In this document: positions 1 through 10,383 of the stretch, piece after piece | How positions within the stretch are numbered: the stretch's first letter is position 1 | How the letters are laid out: each line of letters opens with the position of its first letter | The notes under the pieces: model-generated | Told to the model about the DNA's origin: nothing | The model's database searches: none | What the model saw: the letters and a program-made list of their open reading frames with translations, nothing else | NCBI RefSeq assembly: GCF_035594125.1 | Contig: NC_087197.1 | Location: 8,168,110-8,232,109 of the forward strand | Direction of reading: 5' to 3' | Length of the DNA: 64,000 nt | DNA from: Scylla paramamosain | Lineage: Eukaryota; Arthropoda; Malacostraca; Decapoda; Portunidae | Made by a program: the position numbers and the translations under genes

Positions 1-108
1 GAAAATCACAAATTACATGCGAAACTAGCTAGTTTCCTAGATACCAAAATGCCGAAACTCATGAATAACACTCTTAATTGAGAAACAGAAAAACCTTACT
101 AAATGCGT
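1..108 (+). repeat. Partial satellite unit at window edge
   Basis: The window opens inside monomer A. Near base 30 the sequence jumps to the middle of J2 ('agtttcctagataccaaaa'), so monomers B to J1 are missing here. Confidence 0.8.
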
Positions 109-1254
109 GTATTTTGAGTGCTTTTCACATTCTTAGTTACCCAAAACCCAAATTGATTGCGAAACCAGCTTTATGTAGTAAAAAAAAAAAAACGACATTT
201 TCAGAAAAGTGTCTATTGAGTGTTTTTGAGCGTGATAGGCAGTAAAGTACTAAAAAGAAGGGTAATCACATTAAAAGGGAATAAAATCAATGTTTACCAA
301 GAAATTGCCTTTAAGTGTTTTTGAGCTCCTTATATACCAAAACGTTAAAACGCATGCAAACTACACTTTATGGAGAAACAGAATAACATTACCAAAAACA
401 TGTATTTTGAGTGTTTTTGATCATGTTACCAATAGAAACGCTTAAATACATGCTAGGAACCCTATTTGTGGGAAACGAAAGGACATTACGGGAAACGTGT
501 ATTATGAGTATTTTTAAATTCATTAAGTACCAAAAAGCTAAAAGCCACAAATAACTCTCTATTGAGAAAAAATAAATAAATAAATAAAAAAAAATACGAT
601 ATTTATTTTTCTTTCTTATTCATCTTCACAGGTACCGAGGTGCCAAAATTCAAGCAAAATTCATGAAATTTTCTGAAATAAGAACATTATCAAAAAAGTT
701 AATTTTAGCTTCTTTTTTTTTCGACTGTTATGTAGCAAACCATAAAGTGCATGCAAAGCCACCTATATGGGGAAATCAAACGTCTTTGCCAGAAAACTGT
801 CTTTTAAGTGTTTTTCAGCTTGTTAGGCACCAAAACGATAAATAACATGGAAGTCACTCTATATGGGAATCCAAAACAAAATTACTGAAAACGTGTCTTT
901 TCGGTGTTTTACGTAGAAAAACGCTAAAACGGATGCAACCCAACCAATATGAAAAAAAAAAAAAATAGAATAATATTACAAAAAAACTATATTTTCAGTA
1001 TTTTTGAGCTGGTTACCTACAAAAAAGGTGAAAATGGATGCAAAGCACTCCCTATTGCTAAAGAAAAGGACATTACGAGAAACGTGTATAATGAGTGTTT
1101 TATTATTTTCGAGCAAAAGAACTTGTGGTTCACAAGAACCACAAGGCAAAAAGCGCAAAAACTTGTGTATATAAAGAAGTTTCTTAGATACCAAAATGCT
1201 GAAACTCATGAATAACAATCTTAATTGAGAAACAGAACAATCTTACCAAAAGCG
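109..1254 (+). repeat. Satellite unit, class p, hub 631
   Basis: The unit is complete. Monomer starts are A 109, B 210, C 306, D 401, E 498, G 798, H 894, I 988 and J1 1085. J1 carries a 10-bp-stem hairpin at 1122-1145. Its mirror unit lies at 63330-64000. Confidence 0.85.
1122..1145. repeat. J1 hairpin, 10-bp stem
   Basis: 'cttgtggttc', loop 'acaa', 'gaaccacaag'. Normal J1 has only the right arm. The left arm is an inverted copy placed with a short 'gagcaaaagaa' leader in place of the usual 'tagtttcacaa'. Confidence 0.9.
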
Positions 1255-2305
1255 TGCATTTTCATTGTTTTTCACATTGTTAGTTAGCAAAATCCCAAAA
1301 AGCATGCGAAACTAGCTTTATGTGAGAAAAAAATGACATTACCAGAAGTGTCTTTTGAGTGTTTTTGAGCATGTTTGGCAATAATGTACTAGAAAGCAGG
1401 GCAATCACATTACATGGGAATAAAACCAACTTTGACCAAGAACTTGCCATTATGTGTTTTTGAGCTCCTTATATACCAAAACGCTAAAATGCATGCAAAA
1501 CACTCCTTTATGGAGAAGCAGAAAAAAACATTACAAAAAACATGTGTTTTAAGTGTTTTTGATCATGTTACCTATAAAAACGCTTAAATACATTCAAAGA
1601 ACCCTATGTTTAGGAAACGAAAGGACATTACGAAAAACGTTTATTATGACTGTTTTAAAGTTCCTTAAGTACCAACACATTAAAACCCACAAATAACACT
1701 CTTTAAAGAGAAAAGAAAAATAAAAAAGATTAAAAAATTCTGCCAAAATTCAGGAAATTTACGTGGAAAAAAAGAACATTATCAAAAGGGTTAATTATAG
1801 CTTTTTTTTCGGATTGTTATTTACCAAACCTTAAAGTGCATGCAAAGCCACCTATATGAGGAAATTAAACGACTTTGCCAGAAACCTGTCTTTTCAGTGT
1901 TTTTCAGTATGTTAGGCACTAAACCGATAAATAATATGGAAGTCAGTCAATATGTGAATCCAAAACAAAATTACTGAAAACGTGTCTTTTCAGCGTTTTA
2001 CGTAGAAAAAACGCTAAAACGGATGCAAAGCAACGAATATGAAGAAGTAGAATAACATTACCAAAACGTGTTTTGGGGCTTTTTACCTAGAAAAAAACGC
2101 GAAAATGGATGTAAAAGCACTCTATATTGGGAAGAAAAGAGGACATTTAGAGAAACGTGTATAATGATTGTTTTATAGTTTCACAAGAACCACAAGAAAA
2201 AAAAACGCAAAAACTCGTGTATATAGAGAAGTTTCTTACATACCAAAATGCTAAAACTCATGAATAACACTTTTAATTGAGAAACAGAACTACCTTACCA
2301 AATGT
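1255..2305 (+). repeat. Satellite unit, class r, hub deleted
   Basis: The A/T tract runs directly into 'ttctgccaaaattcagg' near 1738, so the first half of X and the GGTACC hub are lost. The same deletion is seen in mirror form near 62845. Confidence 0.85.
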
Positions 2306-3124
2306 GTGTATTTTGAGTGTTTTTCACACTTTTAGTTACGAAAATCCCAAATTACATTTATACATCCTTTTGTTACATTATTTTGAGTGTTTTTGATCAT
2401 GTTACCTATAAAAACGCTTAAATACATGCAAAGAACCCTATGTCTGTGAAACGAAAGGACATTACGAAAATCGTGTATTATGATTGTTTTTAAGTTCCTT
2501 AAGTACCAAAAAACTAAAACCCACAAATAGAGAAAAAATAAATAACTAAAAAAATAGTTTTTTCTTTTTTTGTTATTCATCTAAATAGGTATGAAGATGC
2601 CAAAATTCAGGCAAAATTCAGGGAAATTATGTAAAAAACACATTATAAAAAATTTTTTTTTAGCTTTTTTCCGGAATTATGTACCAATCCCAGAAGTGCA
2701 TGCAAAGACACCTATATGGGGAAATTACACGACTTTACCAGAAATCTGTCTTTTGAGTGTTTTTTCCAGCAATTTCAACAATACTACTGAAAACGTGTCT
2801 TTTAAGTGATTTACGAAGAAAAACGCTAAAACGGATGCAAGCCAACCAATATGAAGAAATACAATAACATTACCAAAAAGATATATTTTGAGTGTTTTTC
2901 AGCTTGTTACCTACAAAAAATGCGAAAATGGATGGAAAGCACTCTATATTGGGAAACAAAAGAACATTACGAAAAACGTGTATAATGAGTGTTTTATAGT
3001 TTCACACGAACCGCAAGGCAAAAAACGCAAAAATTCGTGTATATAGAGAAGTTTATTACATACCAAAATGCTGAAATGCATGAATAACACTTTTAATAAA
3101 GAAACAGAACTACCTTACCAAATA
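2306..3124 (+). repeat. Satellite unit, class s, B and C deleted
   Basis: Monomer A breaks off near 2360 and D begins near 2380, with a short filler between. The hub is altered to 'ggtatg' (2588). G is the shortened form with 'agcaatttcaaca' near 2768. It is mirrored at 61572-62388. Confidence 0.85.
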
Positions 3125-4257
3125 TGTGTATTTTGAGTGTTTTTCACATTTTTAGTTACGAAAATGCCAAATTACATGCGAAACTACCTTTATGTGGAAA
3201 AAAAAATGACATTACCAAAAAAAGTGTCTTTTTAGTGTTTTTGAGCGTGATATGCAACAAAGCACTAAAAAGCAGAACAATCACATTACATGGGAATAAA
3301 ACCTTTTACGAAAACTTTTACGAAGAACTTGCCTTTAAGTGTTTTTTAACTCCTTACATACCAGATTGCTAAAACGCATGCAAAACACCCTTTATGGAGA
3401 AACAGAATAACATTACCAAAAACATGTATTTTGAGTTTTTTTTTTATCATGTAACCTATAAAAACGCTTAAATACATGTAAAGGACCCAATGTTTGTATA
3501 ACAAAAGGACATTACGAAAATCGTGTATTATGAGTGTTTTTAAGTTCCTTAAGTACCAAAAAACTAAAACCCACAAATAACACTCTTTATAGAGAAAAAA
3601 AAAAAATTTTTTTGTTATTCATCTTCATAGGTACCGAGATGCCAAAATTCTGGCAAAATTCATGGAAATTTTGTAAAAAAAATCTTTATAAAAAAAAATA
3701 ATTTTAGCCTTTTTCCGGAGTTATGTACAAACCCTGAAGTGCATGCAAATCCACCTATTTGGGGAAATTTCACGACTTTACCAGAAACCTGTCTTTTGAG
3801 TGTTTTTCAGCAATTTCAACAATATTACTGAAAACGTGTCTTTTCAGTGATTTACTTAAAAAAAAAAACACTAAAACGGATGTAAACCAAACAATAAGAA
3901 GAAATAGAATAACATTACCAAAAAGATATATTTTGATGTGTTTTTGAGCTTGTTACCTACAAAAAAAGCAAAAAATGGATGGAAAGCACTTTATATTGGC
4001 AAAGAAAAGGACATTACGAGAAACGTGTATGAGTGTTTTATAGTTTGACAAGAACCACAAGGTAAAAAACTAAAACACTCGTGTACATAAAGAAGTTTCT
4101 TACATACCAAAAAGATGAAACTCATGAATAACACTTTTAATTTTGAAACAGAAATACCTTACCAAATGTGTGTATTAGAAAAGTTTCTTACCTACCAAAA
4201 TGCTGAAAATCATGAATAACACTTTTAAATAAGAAATAGAAAAACCTTATTAATGCC
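3125..4257 (+). repeat. Satellite unit, class s, hub 3630, J2 duplicated
   Basis: Full set of monomers with the shortened G near 3800. J2 occurs twice (about 4091-4172 and 4173-4257). The second copy is introduced by 'gtgtattagaaaagtttc'. Confidence 0.85.
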
Positions 4258-5342
4258 TGTGTTTTGATTTTTTTTCACATTCTTTTTCACATTCCCAAAT
4301 TCCATGCAAAACTAGCTTTATGTGGGAAATAAATTATATTACCAGAAAAGTGTCTTTTGAGTGTTTTGAGCGTGTTAGGCAATAAAGCACTAAAAAGCAG
4401 GGTAATAACATTACATGGGAATAAAAACAACTTTTACCAAGAACTTGCCTTTAAGTGTTTTTGAGCTCATTACATACCAAAACGCTAAAACGCATGCAAA
4501 ACACCTTTTATGGAGAAACAGAATAAAATTACCAAAAACATATATTTTTTGGGTTTTGATCATGTTATCTATAAAAAGGCTTAAATACATATAAAGAACC
4601 TTATGTTTGCGAAACGAAAGGACATTACGAGAAATGTGTATTATAAGTGTTTTTAAGTTTAAGTACCAAAAAAATAAAACCTACAAATAACAGTCTTTAT
4701 TTACAAAAAAAGTAAGAAAATAAAAAAAAGGATTTTTTTTTTTATTATTCATCTTCATAGGTACCGACATTCCAAAATTCTGGGAAAATTCAGGGCTGTT
4801 ATATGATAAAAGAAAATTATCAAAAAAGTTAATTTTACCTTTTTTTTCGGATTGTTATATACCAAACCCTAAAGTGCATCCAAAGACTCCTATATGAGGA
4901 AATTAAACGACCTTTCCAGAAATCTGTTTTTGGAGTGTTTTTCAGCATGTTAGGCACCAAAACGATAAATAATAAGAAACTCACCCTATATGAGAATCCA
5001 AAACAAAATTGCTGAAAACTTTTCAGAGTTTTACGTAGAAAAACGCTGAAACGGATGCAAACCAACCAATATCAACAAATAGAAAAACATTACCAAAAAG
5101 GCATATTTTGAGTGTTTTTGTGCTTGTTACCTAGAAAAAAAACGGGAAAATTGATGCAAAGCACTCTACATAAGAAAAGAAAAGGACTTTGCAAGAAAAG
5201 TGTATAATGAGTTTTTTATAGTTCAAACGAAAGGCAAAAAACACAAAAACTCGTGTATATGGAGAATGTTCCTAGATACCAAAATGCTGAAACTCATGAA
5301 TAGCACTCTTAACTGAGAAACAGAACAACCTTACTAAATGCG
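4258..5342 (+). repeat. Satellite unit, class q, hub 4760
   Basis: The unit is complete. In A, the 'cacattctt' word is locally duplicated near 4277-4295 at the cost of the usual 'agttaccaaaa'. Confidence 0.85.
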
Positions 5343-5438
5343 TGTATTTTGCGTGCTTTTCACATTCTTAGTTATCAAAACCCCAAACTACATGCGAAAC
5401 CACCTTTATGTGAGAAAAAAAGGACATTACCAGAAAAG
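5343..5438 (+). repeat. Monomer A (reference unit)
   Basis: 96 bp. Marked by 'cacattcttagtta'. The unit 5343-6459 is used here as the reference dissection because all twelve monomers are present. Confidence 0.85.
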
Positions 5439-5534
5439 TGTCTTTTAAGTGTTTTTGAGCGTGATAGGCAATAAAGCACTAAAAAGCACGGCAATGAAAT
5501 TAAATTAGAATAACACCAATTTATACCAAAAACT
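5439..5534 (+). repeat. Monomer B (reference unit)
   Basis: 96 bp. Marked by 'gcaataaagcactaaaaag'. Its 3' half is the most diverged from the other monomers. Confidence 0.85.
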
Positions 5535-5628
5535 TGCCTTTAGGTGTTTTTAGCTCCTTAAATAACAAACCGCTAAAACGCATGCAAAACAATCTTTATG
5601 GAGAAACAGAATAACATTACCAAAAACA
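5535..5628 (+). repeat. Monomer C (reference unit)
   Basis: 94 bp. Begins 'tgccttt' and carries 'cgctaaaacgcatgcaaaac'. Close to the family consensus. Confidence 0.85.
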
Positions 5629-5725
5629 TATATTTTGAGGGTTTTTTGATAATGTTATCTATAAAAACGCTTAAATACATGCAAAGAACATTATGTTTGG
5701 GAAACAAAAGGACATTACGAGAAAC
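5629..5725 (+). repeat. Monomer D (reference unit)
   Basis: 97 bp. Carries 'aaaaacgcttaaatacatgc' and ends 'acattacgagaaacg'. Confidence 0.85.
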
Positions 5726-5800
5726 GTGTATTATGAGTGTTTTTTTTAAGTTTGTTAAGTACCAAAAAGTTAAAACCCACAAATAACACTCTTTATTTAG
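5726..5800 (+). repeat. Monomer E, 3'-truncated (reference unit)
   Basis: About 75 bp. Begins 'tgtattatgagtg' and ends 'aacactctttatttag'. The usual tail is replaced by the simple tract. Confidence 0.8.
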
Positions 5801-5852
5801 AAAATAAAAAAAAATAAAAAAATATATAAAAAATTGGATTTTTTTTTTTTTT
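5801..5852 (+). repeat. A-rich/(TAAA)/T-rich tract (reference unit)
   Basis: A run of A and TAAA words is followed by a run of T. A tract of this kind follows E in nearly every unit and varies in length from copy to copy. It could pair with itself as a hairpin. Confidence 0.8.
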
Positions 5853-5937
5853 TTGTTATTCATCTTCATAGTACCGAGATGCCAAAATTCTGGGAAAATT
5901 CAGGGCAATCGTATGATAAAAGAATATTATTAAAAAA
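5853..5937 (+). repeat. Monomer X with GGTACC hub (reference unit)
   Basis: About 85 bp. The first half, 'gttattcatcttcat', parallels 'gtttttcacattctt' of A. 'taccgagatgccaaaattc' parallels 'taccaaaatgctgaaactc' of J2. X is therefore a diverged monomer, not a foreign insert. In this copy the hub has lost one G ('agtacc', 5870). Confidence 0.75.
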
Positions 5938-6034
5938 GTTAATTTCAGCTTTTTTTTCGAACTGCTATGTACCAAACCCTAAAGTGCATGCAAAGCCTTC
6001 TATATGAAGAAATTTAACGACCTTACCAGAAATC
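5938..6034 (+). repeat. Monomer F (reference unit)
   Basis: 97 bp. Marked by a T run and 'actgctatgtaccaaaccc', then 'gtgcatgcaaagcc'. Confidence 0.8.
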
Positions 6035-6130
6035 TGTGTTTTGAGTGTTTTTTAGCATGTTAAGCACCAAAACGATAAATAATAAGGAACTCACCTCTAT
6101 ATGGGGATCCAAAACAAAGTTACTGAAAAC
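6035..6130 (+). repeat. Monomer G (reference unit)
   Basis: 96 bp. Marked by 'aaaacgataaataataagg'. A shortened form with 'agcaatttcaaca' exists in class s units. Confidence 0.85.
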
Positions 6131-6217
6131 GTATCTTCTCAGTGTTTTACGTAGAAAAACGCTAAAACGGATGCAAAGCAACCAATATAAAGAAATAGAA
6201 AAACGTTACTAAAAACG
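6131..6217 (+). repeat. Monomer H (reference unit)
   Basis: 87 bp. Carries the well-conserved 'ttttacgtagaaaaacgct'. Confidence 0.85.
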
Positions 6218-6315
6218 TATATTTTGAGTGTTTTTGAGCTTATTACCTACAAAAAAACGCGAAAATTGATGCAAAGCACTCTATATTGGAAAACAAAAGA
6301 ACATTGCAAGAAAAG
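6218..6315 (+). repeat. Monomer I (reference unit)
   Basis: 98 bp. Carries 'ttacctacaaaaaaacgcg' and 'gcactctatattgg'. Confidence 0.85.
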
Positions 6316-6380
6316 TGTATAATTAGTGTTTTATAGTTCAAAAGAACCACAAGGCAAAAAACGCAAAATCTCGTGTATAT
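6316..6380 (+). repeat. Monomer J1, 3'-truncated (reference unit)
   Basis: About 65 bp. Begins 'tgtataat' and carries 'agaaccacaaggcaaaaaac'. The tail of the monomer is missing. Confidence 0.75.
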
Positions 6381-6459
6381 GGAGAGTTTTCCTAGATACA
6401 AAAATGCTGAAACTTATGTATAACATTCCTAATTTAGAAACAACAACCTTAATAAATGT
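6381..6459 (+). repeat. Monomer J2, 5'-truncated (reference unit)
   Basis: About 79 bp. Carries 'cctagatacaaaaatgctg'. It lacks the usual first part; an untruncated version exists only at 27740-27834. Confidence 0.75.
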
Positions 6460-7548
6460 GTGTATTTTGAGTGCTTTTCACATTCTTAGTTACCAAAAGC
6501 CCAAATTGCATGCGAAAATAGATTTGTGGGAAAAAAAAAGACTAGCAGAAAAGTGTCTTTTGAGTGTTTTTGAGCGTGATAGGCAATAAAGCACTAAAAA
6601 GGAAGGCAATCACATTACATTGGAGGAAAACGAATTTTTACTAAGAACTTGCCTTTAAGTGTTTTTTGAGCTCCTTATATACCAAAACACTAAAACGCAT
6701 GCAAAACACTCTTTATGGTGAAAAAGAATAATATTAACAAAAACATATATTTTGAGTGTTTTTTATCATGTTACCAATGAAAACGCTAAAATACATGCAA
6801 AGAACTCTATTTATAGGAAACGAAAGGAGATTACGAGAAACGTGTATTATGAGTGTTTTTAAGTTCATTAATTACCAAAAAGCTAAAAGCCACAAATAAC
6901 ACTCTTTATTGAGAAACAATAAATAAATAAAAAAAAATACGATATTTTTTTTCATTCTTATTCATCTTCACAGGTACCGAGATACCAAAATTCGGGCAAA
7001 ATTCAGGAAATTATGTGAAATAAGAACATTATGAAAAAAGTTAAGTTTAGTTTTTTTTTCGGACTATTATGTACCAAACCACTAAAGTGCATGGGGAAAT
7101 TAAACGTCTTTGCCAGAAAACGGTCTTATGAGAGTTTTTCAGCATCTTAGGAACCAACACGATAAATAACATGGAAGTCAATCTATATAGGAATCCAAAA
7201 CAATATTACTAAAAACGTGTTTTTTCGGTGTTTTACGTAGAAAAATGCTAAAACGGATGCAAACCAACCAATATGAAGGAATAGAAAAACATTACCAAAA
7301 AGGTATATTTTGAGCATTTTTCAAATTGTTACCTACAAAAAACGCGAAAATAGATGGAAAGCTCTCTATATTGGGAAGCAAAAGGACATTACGAGAAACA
7401 TGTATAATGAGTGTTTTATAGTTTCACAAGCACTACAAGGCAAAAAACGCAAAAACTCGTGTATATAGAGAAGTTTCTTACATTCCAAAATGCTGAAACT
7501 CTGGAACAACATTTTTAATTGAGAAACAGAACAATCTTACTAAATGCG
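6460..7548 (+). repeat. Satellite unit, class p, hub 6973
   Basis: Complete except that F lost about 15 bp near 7092 ('gcaaagccacctatat' is missing). The mirror unit near 57600 keeps these bases, so the loss is later than the duplication. Confidence 0.85.
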
Positions 7549-8915
7549 TGTATTTTGAGTGCTTTTCACATCCTTAGTTACCAAAACCCCAAATTGCATG
7601 CGAAACCAGCTTTATGTGGGAAAAAAATGACATTACCAGAAAAATGTCTTTTGAGTGTTTATGAGCGTGTTAGCCAATAAAGCACTAAAAAGCAGGGCAA
7701 TCACATTACATTGAAATAAAACCAATTTTTAACAAGAACTTGCCTTTAAGTGTATTTGAGCTCCTTATATACCAAAACACTAAAATGCATGCAAAATACA
7801 CTTTAGGGTGAAACAGAATAACATTACCAAAGACATGTATTTTGAGTGTTTTTGTTCATGTTACCAATAAAAACGCTTAAATACATGCAAAGAACCCTAT
7901 TTTTAGGAAACGAAAGGACATTATGAGAAACGTGTATTATGAGTGTTTTTAAGTTCATTAAGTACGAAAAAGCTAAAAGCCACAAATTACACTCTTTATT
8001 GAGAAAAAATAAATAAATAAATAAAAAAATACGATATTTTTTTTTCATTCTTATTTATCTTCACAGGTAAGGAGGTGCCAAAATTCGGGCAAAGTTCAGG
8101 AAATTATATAAAAAAAGAACATTATCAAAAAAGTTACATTTAGCTTTTTTTTTCGGACTGTTATGTACCAAACCCCTAAATTGCATGGAAAGCCACCTAT
8201 ATGGGGAAATTAAACGTCTTTGCAAGAAAAGTGACTTATGAGGGTTTTTCAGCATGTTAGGAACCAACACGATAAAACACAAGGAAGTCAATGTATATGG
8301 GAATCCAAAAATAAATTACTGAAAACGCGTCTTTTCGGTGTTTTACGTAAAAAAACGCTAAAACGGATGCAAACCAACCAAAATGAAGAAATAGAATAAC
8401 ATTACCAAAAAGGTATATTTTGAGTGTTTTTGATTTTGTTACCTAAAAAAAACGCGAAAATGGATGGAAAGCACTCTATATTGGGAGGCAAAAGGCACCA
8501 AAAAGCATTTTAGGCACCAAAACGATAAATAATATGAAAGTCACTTTATATGGAAATCCAAAGCAATATTACTGGAAACGTGTCTTTAAAAAGATTTACG
8601 TAGAAAAACGCTAAAACAGATGCAAACAAACCAATATGAAGAAATAGAATAACATTACCAAAACATATATTTTGTGTGTTCTTGAGCTTGTTACATAAAA
8701 AAAATGCGAAAATATATGCAAAGCACTCTATATAAGTAAAAAAAAAAAAAAGGACATAACGAGAAACGTGTATAATGAGTGTTTTATAGTTTCACCAGAA
8801 TCACAAGGCAAAAAACGCAAAAACTCGACTATATGGAGAAGTTTCTAAGATACCAAAATAATGAAACTCATGAATAACACTCTAATCAAGAAACAGAACA
8901 ACCTTACTAAATGCG
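7549..8915 (+). repeat. Satellite unit, class p, with I-to-G fusion
   Basis: The hub is 'ggtaag' (8066). After A to I, the sequence returns at 8494 to a G monomer and runs G-H-I-J again, so the unit is about 1.37 kb. The fusion 'aaaggcaccaaaaagc' is a private marker found again at 39716, 49890 and 56195. Confidence 0.85.
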
Positions 8916-9122
8916 TGTATTTTGAGTGTTATTTTACATTCTTAGTTACCAAAACCCCAAATTCCATGCGAAACTAGCTTTATGTAGGAAAAAAATGACA
9001 TTATCAGAAAAGTGTCTGAGTGTTTTTGAGCGTGTTAGGCAATAAAGCACTAAAAAGCAGGGCAATCACATTTCATGGGAATAAAACCAACTTTTACGAA
9101 GAACTTGCCTTTTAGTGTTTTT
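8916..9122 (+). repeat. Partial unit A-B-C(start) before module M1
   Basis: A and B are complete. C stops after 'gaacttgccttttagtg' and a few more bases, where the inverted module begins. Confidence 0.85.
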
Positions 9123-9579
9123 GACACGCATTTAGTAAGGTTGCTCTATTTCTCAATTGAGAGTGTTATTCATGAGTTTCAGCATATACACGAGTTTTTG
9201 CGTTTTTTGCCTTGTGGTTTTTTTGAACTATAAAACATGCATTATACTCGTATACTTTTCTCGCAATGCCCCTTTGTTTCCCAATATAGAGTATCAATTT
9301 TTGCGTTTTTTTTTTTTTGTAGGAAACAAGCACAAAAACACTCAAAATATACATTTTTGTTAATGTTATTCTGCTTCTTGATATTGGTTGGTTTGTATCA
9401 GTTTTAGCGTTTTTCTACGTAAAACACTGAGAAGACACGTTTTCAGTAATTTTCTTTTGGATTCCACATAGAGTGAGTTCCTTATTATTTATCGTTTTGG
9501 TGCCTAATATGGTGAAAAACACTGAAAAGACATATTTCTTGTTAGGTCTTTAATTTCCTCATATGGAAGGCTTTGCATG
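9123..9579 (-). repeat. Inverted module M1
   Basis: The minus-strand order is F(3' half)-G-H-I-J, ending in 'aatgcgtg'. It is inserted between the start of C and a B monomer of the + array. The right join 'ctttgcatgtcttttaag' has 1-2 bp of possible overlap. J has lost about 24 bp ('gtttcagcatatacacg'). Confidence 0.9.
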
Positions 9580-10383
9580 TCTTTTAAGTGTTTCTGAGCG
9601 TGTTACGCAATAAAGCCTTAAATGCCAGGGCAATCACATTACATGGGAATAAAACCAAATTTTACCAAGAAAATTTAAGTGTTTTTGAGCTCCTTACGTA
9701 CCAAAACGCTAAAACGCATGCAAAATACATTTTATGGAGAAACAGAATAACATTACAAAATACATGTATTTTGAGTGTTTTTGATCATGTTATGTATAAA
9801 AAATGCTTAAATACATGTAAAGAACCTTATTTTTGGGAAACGAAAGAACATTACGAGAAACGTGTATTATGAGTGATTTTAATTTCCTTCAGTAGCAAAA
9901 AGCTAAAACCCACAAATAACACTTTTTAGAAATATAAATAAATAAAAAAATGGGATTTTTTTTTTTTGGTTATTCATCTTCATAGGTACCGATATGCTAA
10001 ATTCTGTCAAAATTCACGGAATTTATGTGGAAAAAACAATATTATCATAAAAGTTAATTATAGTTTTTTTTTCGGATTGTTATGTACCAAACCCTAAAAT
10101 GCATGCAAAGCCACCTATATAAGGAAGTTATATAAAGATATATTTTGAATGTTTTTGAGCTTGTTACCTACAAAAAATGCAAAAAATCGATGTAAAGCAC
10201 TCTATATTAGGAAACAAAAGGATATTACGAGAAATGTTTATAATGAGTGTTTTATAGTTTTAAAAGAATCACAAGGCAATAAACGCAAAAACTCGTCTAT
10301 ATAGAGAAATTTTTTACATACCAAAATGAATAAATGCATGAATAACACTTTTAATCGATTAACAGAGGTACCTTACGAAATTG
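9580..10383 (+). repeat. Satellite unit, class r, hub 9985
   Basis: Starts at B directly after M1. F is fused to I near 10131, removing G and H. It resembles minus-strand units with hubs 38365 and 48551, which also follow modules. Confidence 0.8.

Larger units (their letters stand above)
5343..6459 (+). repeat. Satellite unit, class q, hub 5870 (agtacc)
   Basis: A complete 1117-bp unit, dissected above. The one-base hub deletion is shared with the mirror unit at 58237-59364, as is the local variant 'cacctctatatggggatcc' in G. Confidence 0.9.
575..9880 (+). repeat. Left arm of large inverted duplication
   Basis: This stretch matches the reverse complement of about 54830-64000 in order. Landmark pairs are the hub-less unit at 1733 with 62845, the A-to-D fusion at 2365-2380 with 62310-62345, the J2 duplication at 4185 with 60555, the one-base hub deletion at 5870 with 58830, the I-to-G fusion at 8494 with 56195, and the inverted module at 9123 with 55572. 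The arms are not identical: the F deletion near 7090 is absent from the partner at about 57600. Confidence 0.85.
3630..9880 (+). repeat. Super-repeat copy P1 (s-q-q-p-p-module)
   Basis: Hubs at 3630 (s), 4760 (q), 5870 (q), 6973 (p) and 8066 (p) are followed by inverted module M1 and an r unit with its hub at 9985. The order and the private junctions (J2 duplication at 4185, I-to-G fusion at 8494) recur in P3, P4 and P5. Confidence 0.8.

Noticed and set aside
440..500. CENP-B-box-like words around 'gggaaacgaaagg' in monomer D
   Set aside because: The spacing of the conserved bases (TTCG, A, CGGG) does not fit on either strand. Only a short 'ttcgttt' core is shared.
5573..5869. Membrane-protein-like hydrophobic frames (F/L/I/Y-rich) on the strand opposite to the satellite
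   Set aside because: They come from translating the T-rich strand of the simple tract and neighbouring monomers. The same pattern appears at every unit with random frame breaks.
5853..5880. Splice-acceptor-like word (T-rich run, then 'cttcacag' or 'cttcatag' before GTACC) in every hub
   Set aside because: It is explained by the diverged monomer X: 'ttattcatcttcatagg' parallels 'tttttcacattcttagt' of monomer A, and the T run belongs to the simple tract. No exon or matching donor is visible.
9123..9579. Module M1 as a transposon with terminal inverted repeats
   Set aside because: Its content is ordinary satellite monomers in reverse order. There are no terminal inverted repeats, no target-site duplication and no coding part.
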